Shown: one piece after another, positions 17,067 through 25,933 of the stretch
Layout of the letters: each line of letters opens with the position of its first letter
Numbering within the stretch: position 1 is the first letter of the stretch
Source: Acerihabitans arboris
Lineage (GTDB): Bacteria > Pseudomonadota > Gammaproteobacteria > Enterobacterales > Enterobacteriaceae
Assembly (NCBI RefSeq): GCF_010131535.1
Contig: NZ_WUBS01000012.1
Location: forward strand, 124,001 to 188,000
Reading direction: 5' to 3'
Length of the DNA stretch: 64,000 bases
Notes under the pieces: model-generated
Told to the model about the DNA's origin: nothing
The model's database searches: none
Seen by the model: the letters and a program-made list of their open reading frames with translations, nothing else
Made by a program: the position numbers and the translations under genes

Positions 17067-17852
17067 ATGACATCACTCTATTGGCGCACCATCGGCAGCG
17101 GTTCTAACGATCTTGTGCTGCTGCACGGCTGGGGACTGAACGCCGGCGTCTGGTCTTGCATCGAGGCGCGGCTGTCGCCGCATTTTCGCCTGCATCTGGT
17201 GGATTTGCCGGGCTATGGCCGCAGCCGGGGCTACGGGGTGTTGTCGCTGCCGCAGATGGCGGAAGAAGTGGCCGCCAGGGCGCCGGAGCATGCGTGGTGG
17301 CTGGGTTGGTCGCTGGGCGGGCTGGTGGCGGCGCAGGCGGCGCTGGCGCGGCCTGCGCGGGTCGACGGCCTGATTACCGTCGCCTCTTCGCCCAGGTTCA
17401 GCGCCGGCGGCGACTGGCCGGGCATCAAGCCCGAGGCGCTGGCCGGGTTCGGCCAGCAGTTGAGCCAGGATTTTCATCGTACGGTGGAGCGTTTCCTGGC
17501 CCTGCAGACCCTGGGCACCGAGACCGCCCGCCAGGATGCCCGCCGGTTAAAACAGGTGGTGCTGGAACAGCCGCTGCCGCCGGTGGCGGTGTTAACCGGC
17601 GGGCTGGATATCCTGCGCACCGCGGATTTGCGTGAGCCGCTCGACGCATTCGACCGGCCGCTATTGCGCCTGTACGGTTACCTGGACGGGCTGGTGCCGC
17701 GCAAGGCGGCCGCGCTGCTGGACGCGCGCTGGCCCCGGAGCCGCGGCGTCGTCATGCCGAAGGCCGCCCACGCACCCTTTATTTCCCATCCCGACCTGTT
17801 TTGCCAATATATAATCGATTTTGCCGGCGCGCCCAACCCCATAACAGTCTGA
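17067..17852 (+). CDS. bioH: Pimeloyl-[ACP] methyl ester esterase
   Basis: BioH hydrolyses pimeloyl-ACP methyl ester, ending the BioC-BioH route to the pimelate moiety of biotin. The 261-residue alpha/beta hydrolase (256 in E. coli) has the nucleophile elbow GWSLGG with Ser82, an early oxyanion block [12 protein letters not shown], and a C-terminal [11 protein letters not shown] carrying the catalytic histidine. It is divergent from comF with 39 bp between starts, the E. coli arrangement. After it a hairpin (ACCGCC at 17873, GGCGGT at 17886) may end transcription, though no T-run follows. Confidence 0.95.
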   Translation: MTSLYWRTIGSGSNDLVLLHGWGLNAGVWSCIEARLSPHFRLHLVDLPGYGRSRGYGVLSLPQMAEEVAARAPEHAWWLGWSLGGLVAAQAALARPARVDGLITVASSPRFSAGGDWPGIKPEALAGFGQQLSQDFHRTVERFLALQTLGTETARQDARRLKQVVLEQPLPPVAVLTGGLDILRTADLREPLDAFDRPLLRLYGYLDGLVPRKAAALLDARWPRSRGVVMPKAAHAPFISHPDLFCQYIIDFAGAPNPITV

Positions 17853-17987
17853 CTATCATCGCTTGTTCAACTACCGCCGCGCCCCGGCGGTAAAACAGTT
17901 CCTGCCCGAGGGTAAACGGAAAATCAACAAAACCCCCCTATAGTTACTGGCACGTCCAACCGTAAATAAATTGATTAAGGAATACCT

Positions 17988-18257
17988 ATGAAGCACGTTA
18001 CTTTTATGGCAACGACATTGGCTGGGGTGATATTTACCCTGAACGCCATGGCGGCGGAAGAAATTACGCCCCAGGAAGCCAAGGACAAGGGCTATGAAAA
18101 AATAGGCACCGTGCATACCACCGCCAAGACCACCTCGCCGATGGACGCCAAGGCCATTCTGTCCGAAAGGGCGGATAAAAAAGGCGGTAAATATTATGTG
18201 ATCATTGCCGGTCGACAGCATGGCAGGTTCAGCGCTACCGCCGATGTATATCGATAA
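17988..18257 (+). CDS. DUF1471 family small periplasmic protein (YhcN/BhsA type)
   Basis: The 89-residue product has a signal peptide (MKHVTFMATTLAGVIFTLNA, cleavage likely after AMA) and a DUF1471 core: GYEKIGTVHTTAKTTSPMDA, a K-rich middle, and the closing strand SATADVYR. Members are small stress-induced periplasmic proteins that influence biofilm formation and stress resistance in E. coli. It is monocistronic, with AAGG upstream and a clear intrinsic terminator at 18302-18340. The exact paralog cannot be told. Confidence 0.88.
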   Translation: MKHVTFMATTLAGVIFTLNAMAAEEITPQEAKDKGYEKIGTVHTTAKTTSPMDAKAILSERADKKGGKYYVIIAGRQHGRFSATADVYR

Positions 18258-18301
18258 AGGTAATATCCTAAAACCTGGCCCGACGAAATACATCCCTCAT
18301 C

Positions 18302-18340
18302 AATCCGATATAAGTTTTCATGCTTATACCGGATTTTTTT
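18302..18340 (+). terminator. Rho-independent terminator of the DUF1471 gene
   Basis: AATCCGATATAAG (18302-18314) pairs with CTTATACCGGATT (18323-18335) with a single mismatch over 13 bp and an 8-nt loop, followed by a run of T. It lies 45 bp after the DUF1471 stop and insulates it from the mdc operon. The remaining bases to 18516 are the mdcA leader, where no further structure was recognised. Confidence 0.85.
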
Positions 18341-18516
18341 ATGGCATCGACGCCCTCGTCGCACAGGCCGGGCCAGCTCGAGGTATTCATTACCTTTAAG
18401 CTAACGGTTGGCCGGCGGGGTTAATTGATGCCTCCTCCCCCCCCGTCTTACACTCCCTGCACCGTTTATTACGACTGTCCCATGTCGCGACAGTCTATGA
18501 ACCTAGGAGGTCTATA

Positions 18517-20178
18517 ATGCCGCTTCATCAAGCGTCCACCAGAGTCTGGGATACGCGCCGCACTGAAAAAAAACGCCGGCTCGAGCAGGTCCGCGCCGTG
18601 GCGGACGGCAAGGTTCTGCCCACCGACAAGATTACCGCCATCCTGGAAGCGCTGATCCTGCCCGGCGACCGGGTGGTACTGGAAGGCAATAACCAGAAGC
18701 AGGCGGATTTTCTGTCCCGCATGCTGGCGAAGGTCAGCCCGCAAAAAATACACGATTTGCATATGATCATGCCCAGCGTCAGCCTGCCTGAGCATTTGGA
18801 TCTGTTTGAGCAGGGCATTGCGCGCAAACTGGATTTCGCTTTTTCCGGCTCGCAAAGCCTGCGCATTTCCCAGCTGCTGGAAGACGGGCAACTGGAAATT
18901 GGCGCTATTCATACCTATATCGAGCTATATGCCCGCCTGTTCGTCGATTTAGTGCCGAATGTCGCGTTGATCGCCGGTTTCAAGGCCGACCGCAAAGGCA
19001 ACCTTTATACCGGCGCCAGCACCGAGGATACGCCGGCGCTGGTGGAAGCGACGGCGTTTAAGGACGGCATCGTTATCGCCCAGGTCAATGAACTGGTGGA
19101 TGACGAAACCGATTTGCCGCGCGTCGATATCCCCGGCTCCTGGGTTGATTTTGTGGTGGTGGCGGACCGGCCGTTCTTTATCGAACCGCTGTTTACCCGC
19201 GATCCCCGCTTAATCAAGCCGGTGCACGTGCTGATGGCGATGATGGCGATTAAAGGCATCTATGCCAAACACCAGGTGCAATCGCTTAACCACGGCATCG
19301 GTTTTAATACCGCGGCCATTGAGCTGCTGTTGCCGACCTACGGCGAGCGGCTGGGCCTGAAGGGCAAAATCTGCCGGCACTGGACCCTGAATCCCCACCC
19401 GACCCTGATCCCGGCCATTGAAAGCGGCTGGGTGGAAACGGTGCACTGCTTTGGCGGTGAACTGGGCATGGAAGAATATATTCGCGCCCGTCCGGACATC
19501 TTTTTCACCGGCGCCGATGGTTCGATGCGTTCCAACCGTGCTTTCTGCCAACTGGCCGGTCAATACGCGGTGGATATGTTTATCGGCTCCACCCTGCAAA
19601 TCGACGGCCTGGCCAACTCCTCCACCGTCACCCGTGGGCGGCTGTCCGGCTTCGGCGGCGCGCCGAATATGGGGCACGATCCCCACGGCCGCCGCCATGC
19701 CACCCCGGCCTGGCTGGATATGATTGAAGAACCGGATCCGATGCTGCCCGGACGCAAGCTGGTGGTGCAGATGGTGGAAACCTACCAGGCCGGCGCCAAA
19801 CCGTCCTTTGTGGAAAAACTCGAGGCGGTGGACGTCGGCAAAGGCGCGGGCATGCCGCTGGCGCCGGTGATGATTTACGGCCAGGACGTAACCCATGTGC
19901 TGACCGAGGAAGGCATTGCCTATCTCTACCGGGCGCGCTCGATGGAGGAACGCCGCGCCATGGTGGCGGCGGTGGCCGGTATTACCGATATCGGCCTGGG
20001 GGTCGACGCCAAACGGGTAGCCGATCTGCGCCGTCGCGAACTGGTGGTTTATCCGGAAGATATGGGCATCCGGCGTTCCGACGCCAGCCGTTCCTTATTG
20101 GCCGCCGGCAACATTGCCGATCTGGTCGAGTGGTCCGGCGGCTTATATCAACCCCCGGCTAAATTCCGGAGCTGGTAA
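18517..20178 (+). CDS. mdcA: Malonate decarboxylase alpha subunit (acetyl-S-ACP:malonate ACP transferase)
   Basis: MdcA exchanges the acetyl group on the carrier subunit MdcC for malonate, the first step of the biotin-independent malonate decarboxylase cycle. The 553-residue product fits the family length, with conserved blocks GSWVDFVVVADRPFFIEPLF, LNPHPTLIPAIESGWVETVH, CFGGELGMEEYIRARPDIFF and GRLSGFGGAPNMGHDPHGRR. A strong TAGGAGG lies before the ATG. It heads the operon mdcABCDEFGH, in the same order as in Klebsiella pneumoniae, and its stop overlaps the mdcB start by one base. Confidence 0.95.
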   Translation: MPLHQASTRVWDTRRTEKKRRLEQVRAVADGKVLPTDKITAILEALILPGDRVVLEGNNQKQADFLSRMLAKVSPQKIHDLHMIMPSVSLPEHLDLFEQGIARKLDFAFSGSQSLRISQLLEDGQLEIGAIHTYIELYARLFVDLVPNVALIAGFKADRKGNLYTGASTEDTPALVEATAFKDGIVIAQVNELVDDETDLPRVDIPGSWVDFVVVADRPFFIEPLFTRDPRLIKPVHVLMAMMAIKGIYAKHQVQSLNHGIGFNTAAIELLLPTYGERLGLKGKICRHWTLNPHPTLIPAIESGWVETVHCFGGELGMEEYIRARPDIFFTGADGSMRSNRAFCQLAGQYAVDMFIGSTLQIDGLANSSTVTRGRLSGFGGAPNMGHDPHGRRHATPAWLDMIEEPDPMLPGRKLVVQMVETYQAGAKPSFVEKLEAVDVGKGAGMPLAPVMIYGQDVTHVLTEEGIAYLYRARSMEERRAMVAAVAGITDIGLGVDAKRVADLRRRELVVYPEDMGIRRSDASRSLLAAGNIADLVEWSGGLYQPPAKFRSW

Positions 20179-21068
20179 TGAAAGCCCAGTCCTTAACCCT
20201 GCCGAACGACGCCGAAGCATGGGCGGACAACCTCTCGACGCTCGCCGTATCGTCGCTCATCGAGGAAGCCCGGCTCAGCCCTAAGCCGGGCCTGGTGGAC
20301 AGCCGTGGTCCCGGGGCGCATCAGGACTTGAGCCTGGCGCTGATGGAACGATCGGCGCGCAGCCTGCGGCCGACGTTTTATCGTCTGGCGCTGCACAGCT
20401 GGCAACGTCCGCCCGATATGGCGTTGCGCCAGGAGATCGGCAGGCTGGGGCGGCAGGGCGAACAGCACATGATGAACGCCACCGGCGGCGTCAATACCCA
20501 CCGCGGCGCTATCTGGGCGCTGGGGTTATTGGCCAGCGCCAGCGCCATGTTGGGCGGCAGGGGCACGGTGGCGGCCATTGCCGCCCACGCGGCGCGGCTG
20601 GCCGTCCTGCCCGATCCGTCGCAGCCGAAAATCTTCAGCAAAGGCCAACGGGCCACCCAGCGCTATCAGGTGCCCGGCGCGCGGGAGGAAGCCATCGGCG
20701 GGTTTCCCCATGTGACCTTACGGGCGTTGCCGCAGCTGCGGCGCAGCCGGCTGGCGGGCGCCGGCGAATCCGAGGCCAGGCTGGATGCGTTGATGGCCAT
20801 CATGGCCACCCTGACCGATACCTGCGTGCTGAACCGGGGCGGCATGGCGGCGCTTACCGCCATGCATCACGGCGCGGCGGCGGTATTGACGGCGGGCGGC
20901 ACCGGCTGCCCGGCCGGACGCGCGGCGCTGGCCGCCCTTGAGCTGCGCATGCTGGCGGATAACGCCTCGCCGGGCGGCGCGGCCGATTTACTGGCGGCCA
21001 CCTTTTTCCTCGATTGGGCTAGCGCCCGACCGTCTACATCATCAAGAGGATGTTATGGAACGAATTGA
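20178..21068 (+). CDS. mdcB: Triphosphoribosyl-dephospho-CoA synthase
   Basis: MdcB (CitG family) makes 2'-(5''-triphosphoribosyl)-3'-dephospho-CoA, the prosthetic-group precursor for MdcC, from ATP and dephospho-CoA. The 296-residue product has the family signature EEARLSPKPGLVDSRGPGAH and later GGVNTHRGAIWALGLL and DTCVLNRGG. It overlaps mdcA by one base and mdcC by 14 bases, which indicates translational coupling. The extreme C-terminus is encoded within this overlap. Confidence 0.93.
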   Translation: MKAQSLTLPNDAEAWADNLSTLAVSSLIEEARLSPKPGLVDSRGPGAHQDLSLALMERSARSLRPTFYRLALHSWQRPPDMALRQEIGRLGRQGEQHMMNATGGVNTHRGAIWALGLLASASAMLGGRGTVAAIAAHAARLAVLPDPSQPKIFSKGQRATQRYQVPGAREEAIGGFPHVTLRALPQLRRSRLAGAGESEARLDALMAIMATLTDTCVLNRGGMAALTAMHHGAAAVLTAGGTGCPAGRAALAALELRMLADNASPGGAADLLAATFFLDWASARPSTSSRGCYGTN

Positions 21069-21354
21069 ACTGCATTTTCCAGCCGGCGACGCCTTACCCG
21101 CTAAGGCACTGGCCGGCGTGGTGGGCTCAGGCGATCTGGAGGCGATATACCAGCCGGCCCCGGACCGGTCCCTACACGTGATTATTACCTCGTCGGTGGA
21201 CGGCGGCGGGCAACGCTGGCAGCACCTGTTCGAGCGGGTCAACAGCGCGCGCGACCTGCCGGCCGGACGACTGGATATCAATGATTTCGGCGCCACGCCG
21301 GGCGTGGCCCGGCTTAGGATCGAACAGGTTTTCGAGGAGGCAAGTCATGTCTGA
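21055..21354 (+). CDS. mdcC: Malonate decarboxylase acyl carrier subunit (delta)
   Basis: MdcC is the 99-residue acyl carrier protein of the complex. It carries acetyl or malonyl groups on a phosphoribosyl-dephospho-CoA arm attached to a serine; Ser25 in VVGSGDLEAIYQ sits in the position of the modified serine in Klebsiella MdcC. AGGA lies before the ATG at 21055. The gene overlaps the end of mdcB by 14 bases and the start of mdcD by 8. An upstream in-frame start at 20938 would lie inside mdcB and is rejected. Confidence 0.94.
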   Translation: MERIELHFPAGDALPAKALAGVVGSGDLEAIYQPAPDRSLHVIITSSVDGGGQRWQHLFERVNSARDLPAGRLDINDFGATPGVARLRIEQVFEEASHV

Positions 21355-22183
21355 ACGCATTAGTTTTATCGAGCTGGGCGCCCGGCAGCGTGCTCGCGCC
21401 ATGCTGGATGAGGGCAGCTTTCGCGAGCTGCTGGGGCCCTATGAACACCTCACCTCGCCGTGGCTTGAGCCGCAGGGCATTGTCCCGCAGGCGGACGACG
21501 GCATGGTGGTGGCCAAGGGGACCATCGAAGGCAAGCCCACCGTGGTGGTGGCTATCGAGGGCGCTTTCCAGGGCGGCAGCATGGGAGAGGTATCCGGCGC
21601 CAAAATGGCCGCGGCGCTTGAGCTGGCGGCGCAGGATCAGCGCAAGGGTATCCCCACCCAGGCGGTATTGATGCTGGAAACCGGCGGGGTGCGCCTGCAG
21701 GAGGCCAACCTTGGCCTGGCCGCTATCGCCGATATTCATGCCGCCATCGTGGATTTGCGCCGCTACACGCCGGTTATCGGCATCGTGGCGGGCACCGTGG
21801 GCTGCTTCGGCGGCATGTCGATTGCCGCCGCGCTGTGCAGCCGGCTGATTGTGACCCGGGAAGCCCGCCTGGGGCTGAACGGCCCGCAGGTGATTGAGCA
21901 GGAAGCGGGCATCGGGGAATACGACTCGCGCGATCGTCCGTTTATCTGGAGCCTTACCGGCGGCGAAGTGCGCTACCAGGCCGGTTTTGTCGACGCGCTG
22001 GTGGCGGATTCGCTGGCCGATGTAAAACAGGCCACGCTGGATTTCCTGCGCCAGGGCGTTCCCGCGCGGCTGCGTACCGATGAATACCGCGCCTACCTGG
22101 ATCGGCTCAATCGATTCGATACCCGTAAACAAGTGGATAAACAGCAGGTATTGGCGCTGTTTACCCGGGAGGATCTGGTATGA
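21347..22183 (+). CDS. mdcD: Malonate decarboxylase beta subunit
   Basis: MdcD is a 278-residue crotonase-fold carboxyltransferase-like subunit which, with MdcE, decarboxylates malonyl-S-MdcC to acetyl-S-MdcC. It shows FIELGARQRARAMLDEGSFR at the N-terminus, GGVRLQEANLGLAAIADIHA, and the oxyanion-type stretch GTVGCFGGMSIAAALC. The start at 21347 has GAGGAGG upstream; a longer frame from 21281 lies within mdcC. The stop overlaps the mdcE start (ATGA). Confidence 0.95.
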   Translation: MSERISFIELGARQRARAMLDEGSFRELLGPYEHLTSPWLEPQGIVPQADDGMVVAKGTIEGKPTVVVAIEGAFQGGSMGEVSGAKMAAALELAAQDQRKGIPTQAVLMLETGGVRLQEANLGLAAIADIHAAIVDLRRYTPVIGIVAGTVGCFGGMSIAAALCSRLIVTREARLGLNGPQVIEQEAGIGEYDSRDRPFIWSLTGGEVRYQAGFVDALVADSLADVKQATLDFLRQGVPARLRTDEYRAYLDRLNRFDTRKQVDKQQVLALFTREDLV

Positions 22184-22986
22184 ACAGTACTTACCTAAGC
22201 CGGGGAGATTATTGGTTCTCCCTGCTGACCGACGGCGCGCGGCAGCGTCAGGGGCAATGCGCCTCGATCAAGGCGGCCGACGGCCTGCTTAACGATCGGC
22301 CGGTGCGCTACGTTGCCGTGGTGCCCGATGCCGGCAATCATTTCCCGCGCGCCGCGCGCGGTGAAGTCGGATTACTGGAAGGCTGGACGCTGGGTGAAGT
22401 GGTTGAAGAGGCCATCGGGCAGGATAAGGATAACGCCGTTAAGCGCGCTATCGTGGCGGTGGTGGATGTGCCGAGCCAGGCCTACGGCCGCCGTGAGGAA
22501 GCCTTTGGCATCCACCAGGCGCTGGCGGGGGCCGCCGCGGCCTACGCGAAAGCCCGGCTGGCCGGTCACCCGGTGATTGCGCTGATCGTCGGCAAAGCCA
22601 TGTCAGGGGCCTTCCTGGCCCATGGTTACCAGGCCAATGAACTGATCGCCTTTAACGATCCGGCGGTGATGGTCCATGCCATGGGCAAGGAGTCCGCCGC
22701 CCGCATCACCCTGCGCTCGGTGGAGGCGCTGGAAAAACTGGCCAAGACCATTCCGCCGATGGCCTATGACATTGAGAACTACGCTACTCTCGGCCTGCTG
22801 GCGCAACTGATGGATATCCCTAATCCCGATCGGGCCGGCGACGACGATCTTGCCCGGGTGCGTACCGCGCTCTCCGACGCCATCGCCAAGGCGCAGGGGC
22901 AGGGCACGGGCCTGGCCAACCGGTTGGGCGCCCAGAACCGGCACAGCTCTGCGCTTGTCAGGGAACGCATGCGTCAGGAGTGGTAG
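22180..22986 (+). CDS. mdcE: Malonate decarboxylase gamma subunit
   Basis: MdcE is the 268-residue partner of MdcD in the decarboxylase. Conserved family features are YGRREEAFGIHQALAGAAAA, HPVIALIVGKAMSGAFLAHG and the block around VMVHAMGKESAARIT. It starts with the ATGA overlap to mdcD. After its stop comes a 170-bp gap before mdcF that contains a 9-bp hairpin (23041-23062), so mdcFGH may be partly uncoupled from mdcABCDE. Confidence 0.95.
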   Translation: MNSTYLSRGDYWFSLLTDGARQRQGQCASIKAADGLLNDRPVRYVAVVPDAGNHFPRAARGEVGLLEGWTLGEVVEEAIGQDKDNAVKRAIVAVVDVPSQAYGRREEAFGIHQALAGAAAAYAKARLAGHPVIALIVGKAMSGAFLAHGYQANELIAFNDPAVMVHAMGKESAARITLRSVEALEKLAKTIPPMAYDIENYATLGLLAQLMDIPNPDRAGDDDLARVRTALSDAIAKAQGQGTGLANRLGAQNRHSSALVRERMRQEW

Positions 22987-23040
22987 TCGGTATCCGGCAC
23001 CGGTAACACCTGCCGTTCCCCGTTATGGCCTGAACCCTCC

Positions 23041-23062
23041 GGCTATCGCCCCGGCGATGGCC
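23041..23062. terminator. Hairpin between mdcE and mdcF
   Basis: GGC-T-ATCGCC pairs with GGCGAT-G-GCC around a 2-base centre. No T-run follows, so it is either an attenuating or RNA-stability element rather than a full terminator. A TATAAT-like element and an AGGA ribosome-binding site follow before mdcF. Confidence 0.3.
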
Positions 23063-23156
23063 AGGCCGGTCTCGGGCCGCCTGCGGGGAACGTACAATAA
23101 AAACCACATCGCGCCGGTGCTTATAAAAAATTTATAATTTAATTTCAGGATGTTAT

Positions 23157-24121
23157 ATGACATATATTATTATACATGCCCTGGCGCCGATCTTTGTGAT
23201 TATGCTGTTGGGTTATTATGCCGGCAAGGCAAAAATGGTGGTCAATTCCAACGTTTCATTGCTTAACGTGTTTGTCATGGACTTTGCTTTACCCGCCGCG
23301 CTGTTTAGCGCCACGGTGCAAACGTCCTGGCATGGCATTATTTCGCAGTCGCCGTTGATCCTGCTGCTGGTGCTGTCCATGTGGATTGCCTATGCCGCGC
23401 TGTATTTTATCTGCACGCTGGGCTTTAAGAAATCGCCGCAGGATGCCGCGGTATTAACCCTGACGGTGGCCCTGCCGAACTACGCCGCGCTGGGCCTGCC
23501 GATTTTAGGCAGCGTGCTGGGTGAAACCCCCGGGACCTCGCTGTCGGTGGCGGTCTCCATCGCCTGCGGCTCGGTATTGATGACGCCGTTCTGCCTGTTG
23601 ATCCTGGAGCGCGAAAAGGCGCGGGCCAGCGGTGAAACCCAGGGATCCACGCTAATGCTGTTGCCGGTGCTGATGTGGCGCTCGGTGACCAAACCTATCG
23701 TCTGGGGACCGCTGCTGGGCGTGTTGTTCTCGTCTCGGCCGTCGGGCTAAAAATGCCGGATATCGTGCTGGCGTCGATCAAGCCCCTGGGCCTGGCCGCC
23801 ACCGCCTCGGCGCTGTTCCTGACCGGCGTCATCCTGTCCGCGCGCCAATTAAAGATTAACGCGCCGGTACTGCTCTCGTGCGTGACCAAGAACCTGATAC
23901 AGCCGTTTATTACCTTGGGATTGCTGTACCTGTTCGGCATTACCGGCACGGTGGCGATTACCGCGGTGCTGATGGTGGCGCTGTCGGCGGGCTTCTTTGG
24001 TATCGTATTCGGTAACCGTTTTGGCGTGCAGTCGCCGGACGCCGAGGCGACGCTATTGATCAGCTCCATCCTCTGCATCCTGACCCTGCCGCTGTTTATC
24101 TCATTGACCGCCGGCCTGTAG
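23157..24121 (+). pseudogene. mdcF: Malonate transporter of the AEC family, frameshifted
   Basis: MdcF-type proteins are auxin-efflux-carrier family membrane proteins thought to import malonate. The first frame (23157-23750) covers the N-terminal half (MTYIIIHALAPIFVIMLLGY up to KPIVWGPLLGVLFS) and then reaches a stop. The C-terminal half continues in another frame from SAVGLKMPDIVLASIKPLGL to the end at 24121. The break coincides with a perfect tandem duplication of the five bases TCTCG (23728-23737); removing one copy restores a single reading frame. Both halves are otherwise well preserved, so the lesion is recent, reversible, or a sequencing error. No other malonate transporter is seen in the cluster. 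Confidence 0.85.
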
Positions 24122-24140
24122 CCGGCAGGAGCGGATAACC

Positions 24141-24863
24141 ATGCCGATGCCCCGACCGCACGACCTGTTATGGCTGGATAACCCGCAACGGCTTATCTGG
24201 CGCCAGGCGATGCCCGACTGGGCGGCAACGCAATGGTCGGCGGCGCTGCCGCTGGTGGTGCGCCGCGACAGCGATCCGTCCGGGCTGGTCCCGGTCGGCC
24301 TGCGCGGGACGCTGCGTTCACAGCGCGCCGCGGCCTGGGCGCCGGCAGGGGCCATCACCCGCATCGTTACGCCAGAGGAGCCGATCGCGCGCTTATCTTC
24401 CGGTGCCCTTAACGGCCGGGAGGAAAGCCGGTTATCATCCGGCGCGCCCGATGGCCTGCAGCCTTACGGACTGGCGCCTCATCAATCCCCCGGCCTGATC
24501 TGCGGCGCGGAGGCACTGCCGGTGATGCGGGCGCTGCGCCGGCTGGCGGCAACGGACTGGCCCTGGCCGTGGGGCGTTACCGGCAGTTGCGGTTATATGC
24601 TGGCCACCGGTTTACCCGCCAGCCGTCCGGACAGCGATCTGGACCTGTTGATTCGTTGCCCGCGTCCGGTGGCGCCCGGGGACTTCGACGCGTTGCTGGC
24701 GGTCTTGCCGGCGTTACCCTGCCGGGTGGATATTCAGCTGGAAACCCCGCGCGGAGGCTGCGCGCTGCTGGAGTGGCTGCGCGGCGGCAAGGTGCTGGTC
24801 AAGACCGCCCACGGTCCCGAACTGACGGATAACCCTTGGGATGTCGGCCCGGACGCCGGATAA
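24141..24863 (+). CDS. mdcG: Phosphoribosyl-dephospho-CoA transferase
   Basis: MdcG (CitX-like nucleotidyltransferase) attaches the phosphoribosyl-dephospho-CoA group to MdcC. The nucleotidyltransferase core is VTGSCGYMLATGLPASRPDS with DLDLLIR, containing the metal-binding aspartates. The product is 240 residues, longer than I expect for this family. The excess lies around residues 84-116, where a 13-residue unit beginning RLSSGALNG is repeated as RLSSGAPDG; the corresponding DNA is an imperfect 39-bp tandem repeat from 24390. The rest looks normal. Start 24141 has AGGAGCGG upstream. Confidence 0.9.
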   Translation: MPMPRPHDLLWLDNPQRLIWRQAMPDWAATQWSAALPLVVRRDSDPSGLVPVGLRGTLRSQRAAAWAPAGAITRIVTPEEPIARLSSGALNGREESRLSSGAPDGLQPYGLAPHQSPGLICGAEALPVMRALRRLAATDWPWPWGVTGSCGYMLATGLPASRPDSDLDLLIRCPRPVAPGDFDALLAVLPALPCRVDIQLETPRGGCALLEWLRGGKVLVKTAHGPELTDNPWDVGPDAG

Positions 24864-24898
24864 AGCCATAGAGATCCATTGGGCCGTATAACTTTGCA

Positions 24899-24950
24899 AC
24901 GGACACGCAACCACGGCTACGGATACACAACCATGGGTATGCAATCAAGG
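24899..24950 (+). repeat. 20-bp imperfect tandem repeat between mdcG and mdcH
   Basis: Unit 1 (24899-24918) is ACGGACACGCAACCACGGCT and unit 2 (24919-24938) is ACGGATACACAACCATGGGT, matching at 16 of 20 positions. A partial third unit follows to 24950. The 140-bp mdcG-mdcH gap has no other visible feature. Confidence 0.75.
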
Positions 24951-25003
24951 CGCAATTCTGCCGGAGCGCCGGCCATCCGCGCCGTACTGGAAAATAACGT
25001 CCT

Positions 25004-25933
25004 ATGAAAATTTTACTGACATTTCCCGGCCAGGGGCCGCAGGTCCCCGGCATGCTGCATCACCTCCCCGGCGATGACGATTCCCGCCGCCTGTTGGATC
25101 AGGCTTCGGCCATCCTGGGCGAGCCGGTGCTTAATCTCGACAGCGCCGACGCGCTGCAAGCCACGCGCGCCGTACAGATATGCCTGTTTATCGCGGGCGT
25201 GGTTTATGCCCGGCAGATCCTGCGCGCCGGCGTGCAGGTGGATTTTACCAGCGGGCTGTCCATCGGCGCCTTTCCGGCGGCGGTCAGCGCCGGGGCGCTG
25301 GAATTCGGGGCGGGACTACGGCTGGTGGCCCTGCGCGGCGAGCTGATGGAGCGGGCTTATCCCCACGGCTACGGCCTGTCGGCCATCAGCGGCCTGCTGC
25401 AGCCGCGGCTTGAGCGCATTATTGCCCAGGTGCATCGCCCGGATAATCCGGTCTACCTGGCCAATCTTAACGCCGAGGATCGGTTCGTTATCGCCGGCAG
25501 CGAGGCGGCCATGGAACAAACCTGCGCGCTGTGCCGGGAGCAGGGCGCGGCGCGTACCCAGCGCCTGGCGGTCAGCGTGCCGTCGCATTGCGAACTGCTC
25601 AGCGAGCCGGCGCGAAAACTGGCCGACGCCATGGCCGGGGTTACGCTCAGGCGCCCGGATATTGCATATCTGAGCGGCAGCACCGGGCGCGTATTATGGC
25701 GGCCTGAAGGCATTGCCGAGGATCTGGCGCTGAATATGGCGCGCCCGGTACACTGGCGCGACGCCATGGTCAGCGCCTATGAGCGCGACGTGCGCCTGGC
25801 GATCGAGATGCCGCCGGGCGCGGTGCTCACCGGCCTGACCAAACGGGTAATGGAGCAGGGGGAGGCCATCGCCTTCAGCCAAAACCCTCTGTCGTTGATT
25901 ACGACGCTGGCCGGGCGGTTGACGCGGCGTTAA
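25004..25933 (+). CDS. mdcH: Malonyl-CoA:MdcC malonyltransferase
   Basis: MdcH is an FabD-like acyltransferase that charges the carrier subunit with a malonyl group, starting the catalytic cycle. The 309-residue product opens with the family motif TFPGQGPQVPGML. Its nucleophile elbow reads GLSIGAFPAAV, with Ser in the place of the GHSxG serine, and the histidine region SVPSHCELL follows. The C-terminal 35 bases overlap the convergent mdcR gene. A 140-bp gap with a 20-bp tandem repeat separates it from mdcG. Confidence 0.93.
   Translation: MKILLTFPGQGPQVPGMLHHLPGDDDSRRLLDQASAILGEPVLNLDSADALQATRAVQICLFIAGVVYARQILRAGVQVDFTSGLSIGAFPAAVSAGALEFGAGLRLVALRGELMERAYPHGYGLSAISGLLQPRLERIIAQVHRPDNPVYLANLNAEDRFVIAGSEAAMEQTCALCREQGAARTQRLAVSVPSHCELLSEPARKLADAMAGVTLRRPDIAYLSGSTGRVLWRPEGIAEDLALNMARPVHWRDAMVSAYERDVRLAIEMPPGAVLTGLTKRVMEQGEAIAFSQNPLSLITTLAGRLTRR

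Noticed and set aside
23675-24121. Second half of mdcF as an independent gene starting at 23675
   Set aside because: Its first residues are out of frame with the family and similarity starts only after the TCTCG duplication, so it is the 3' part of a frameshifted gene.
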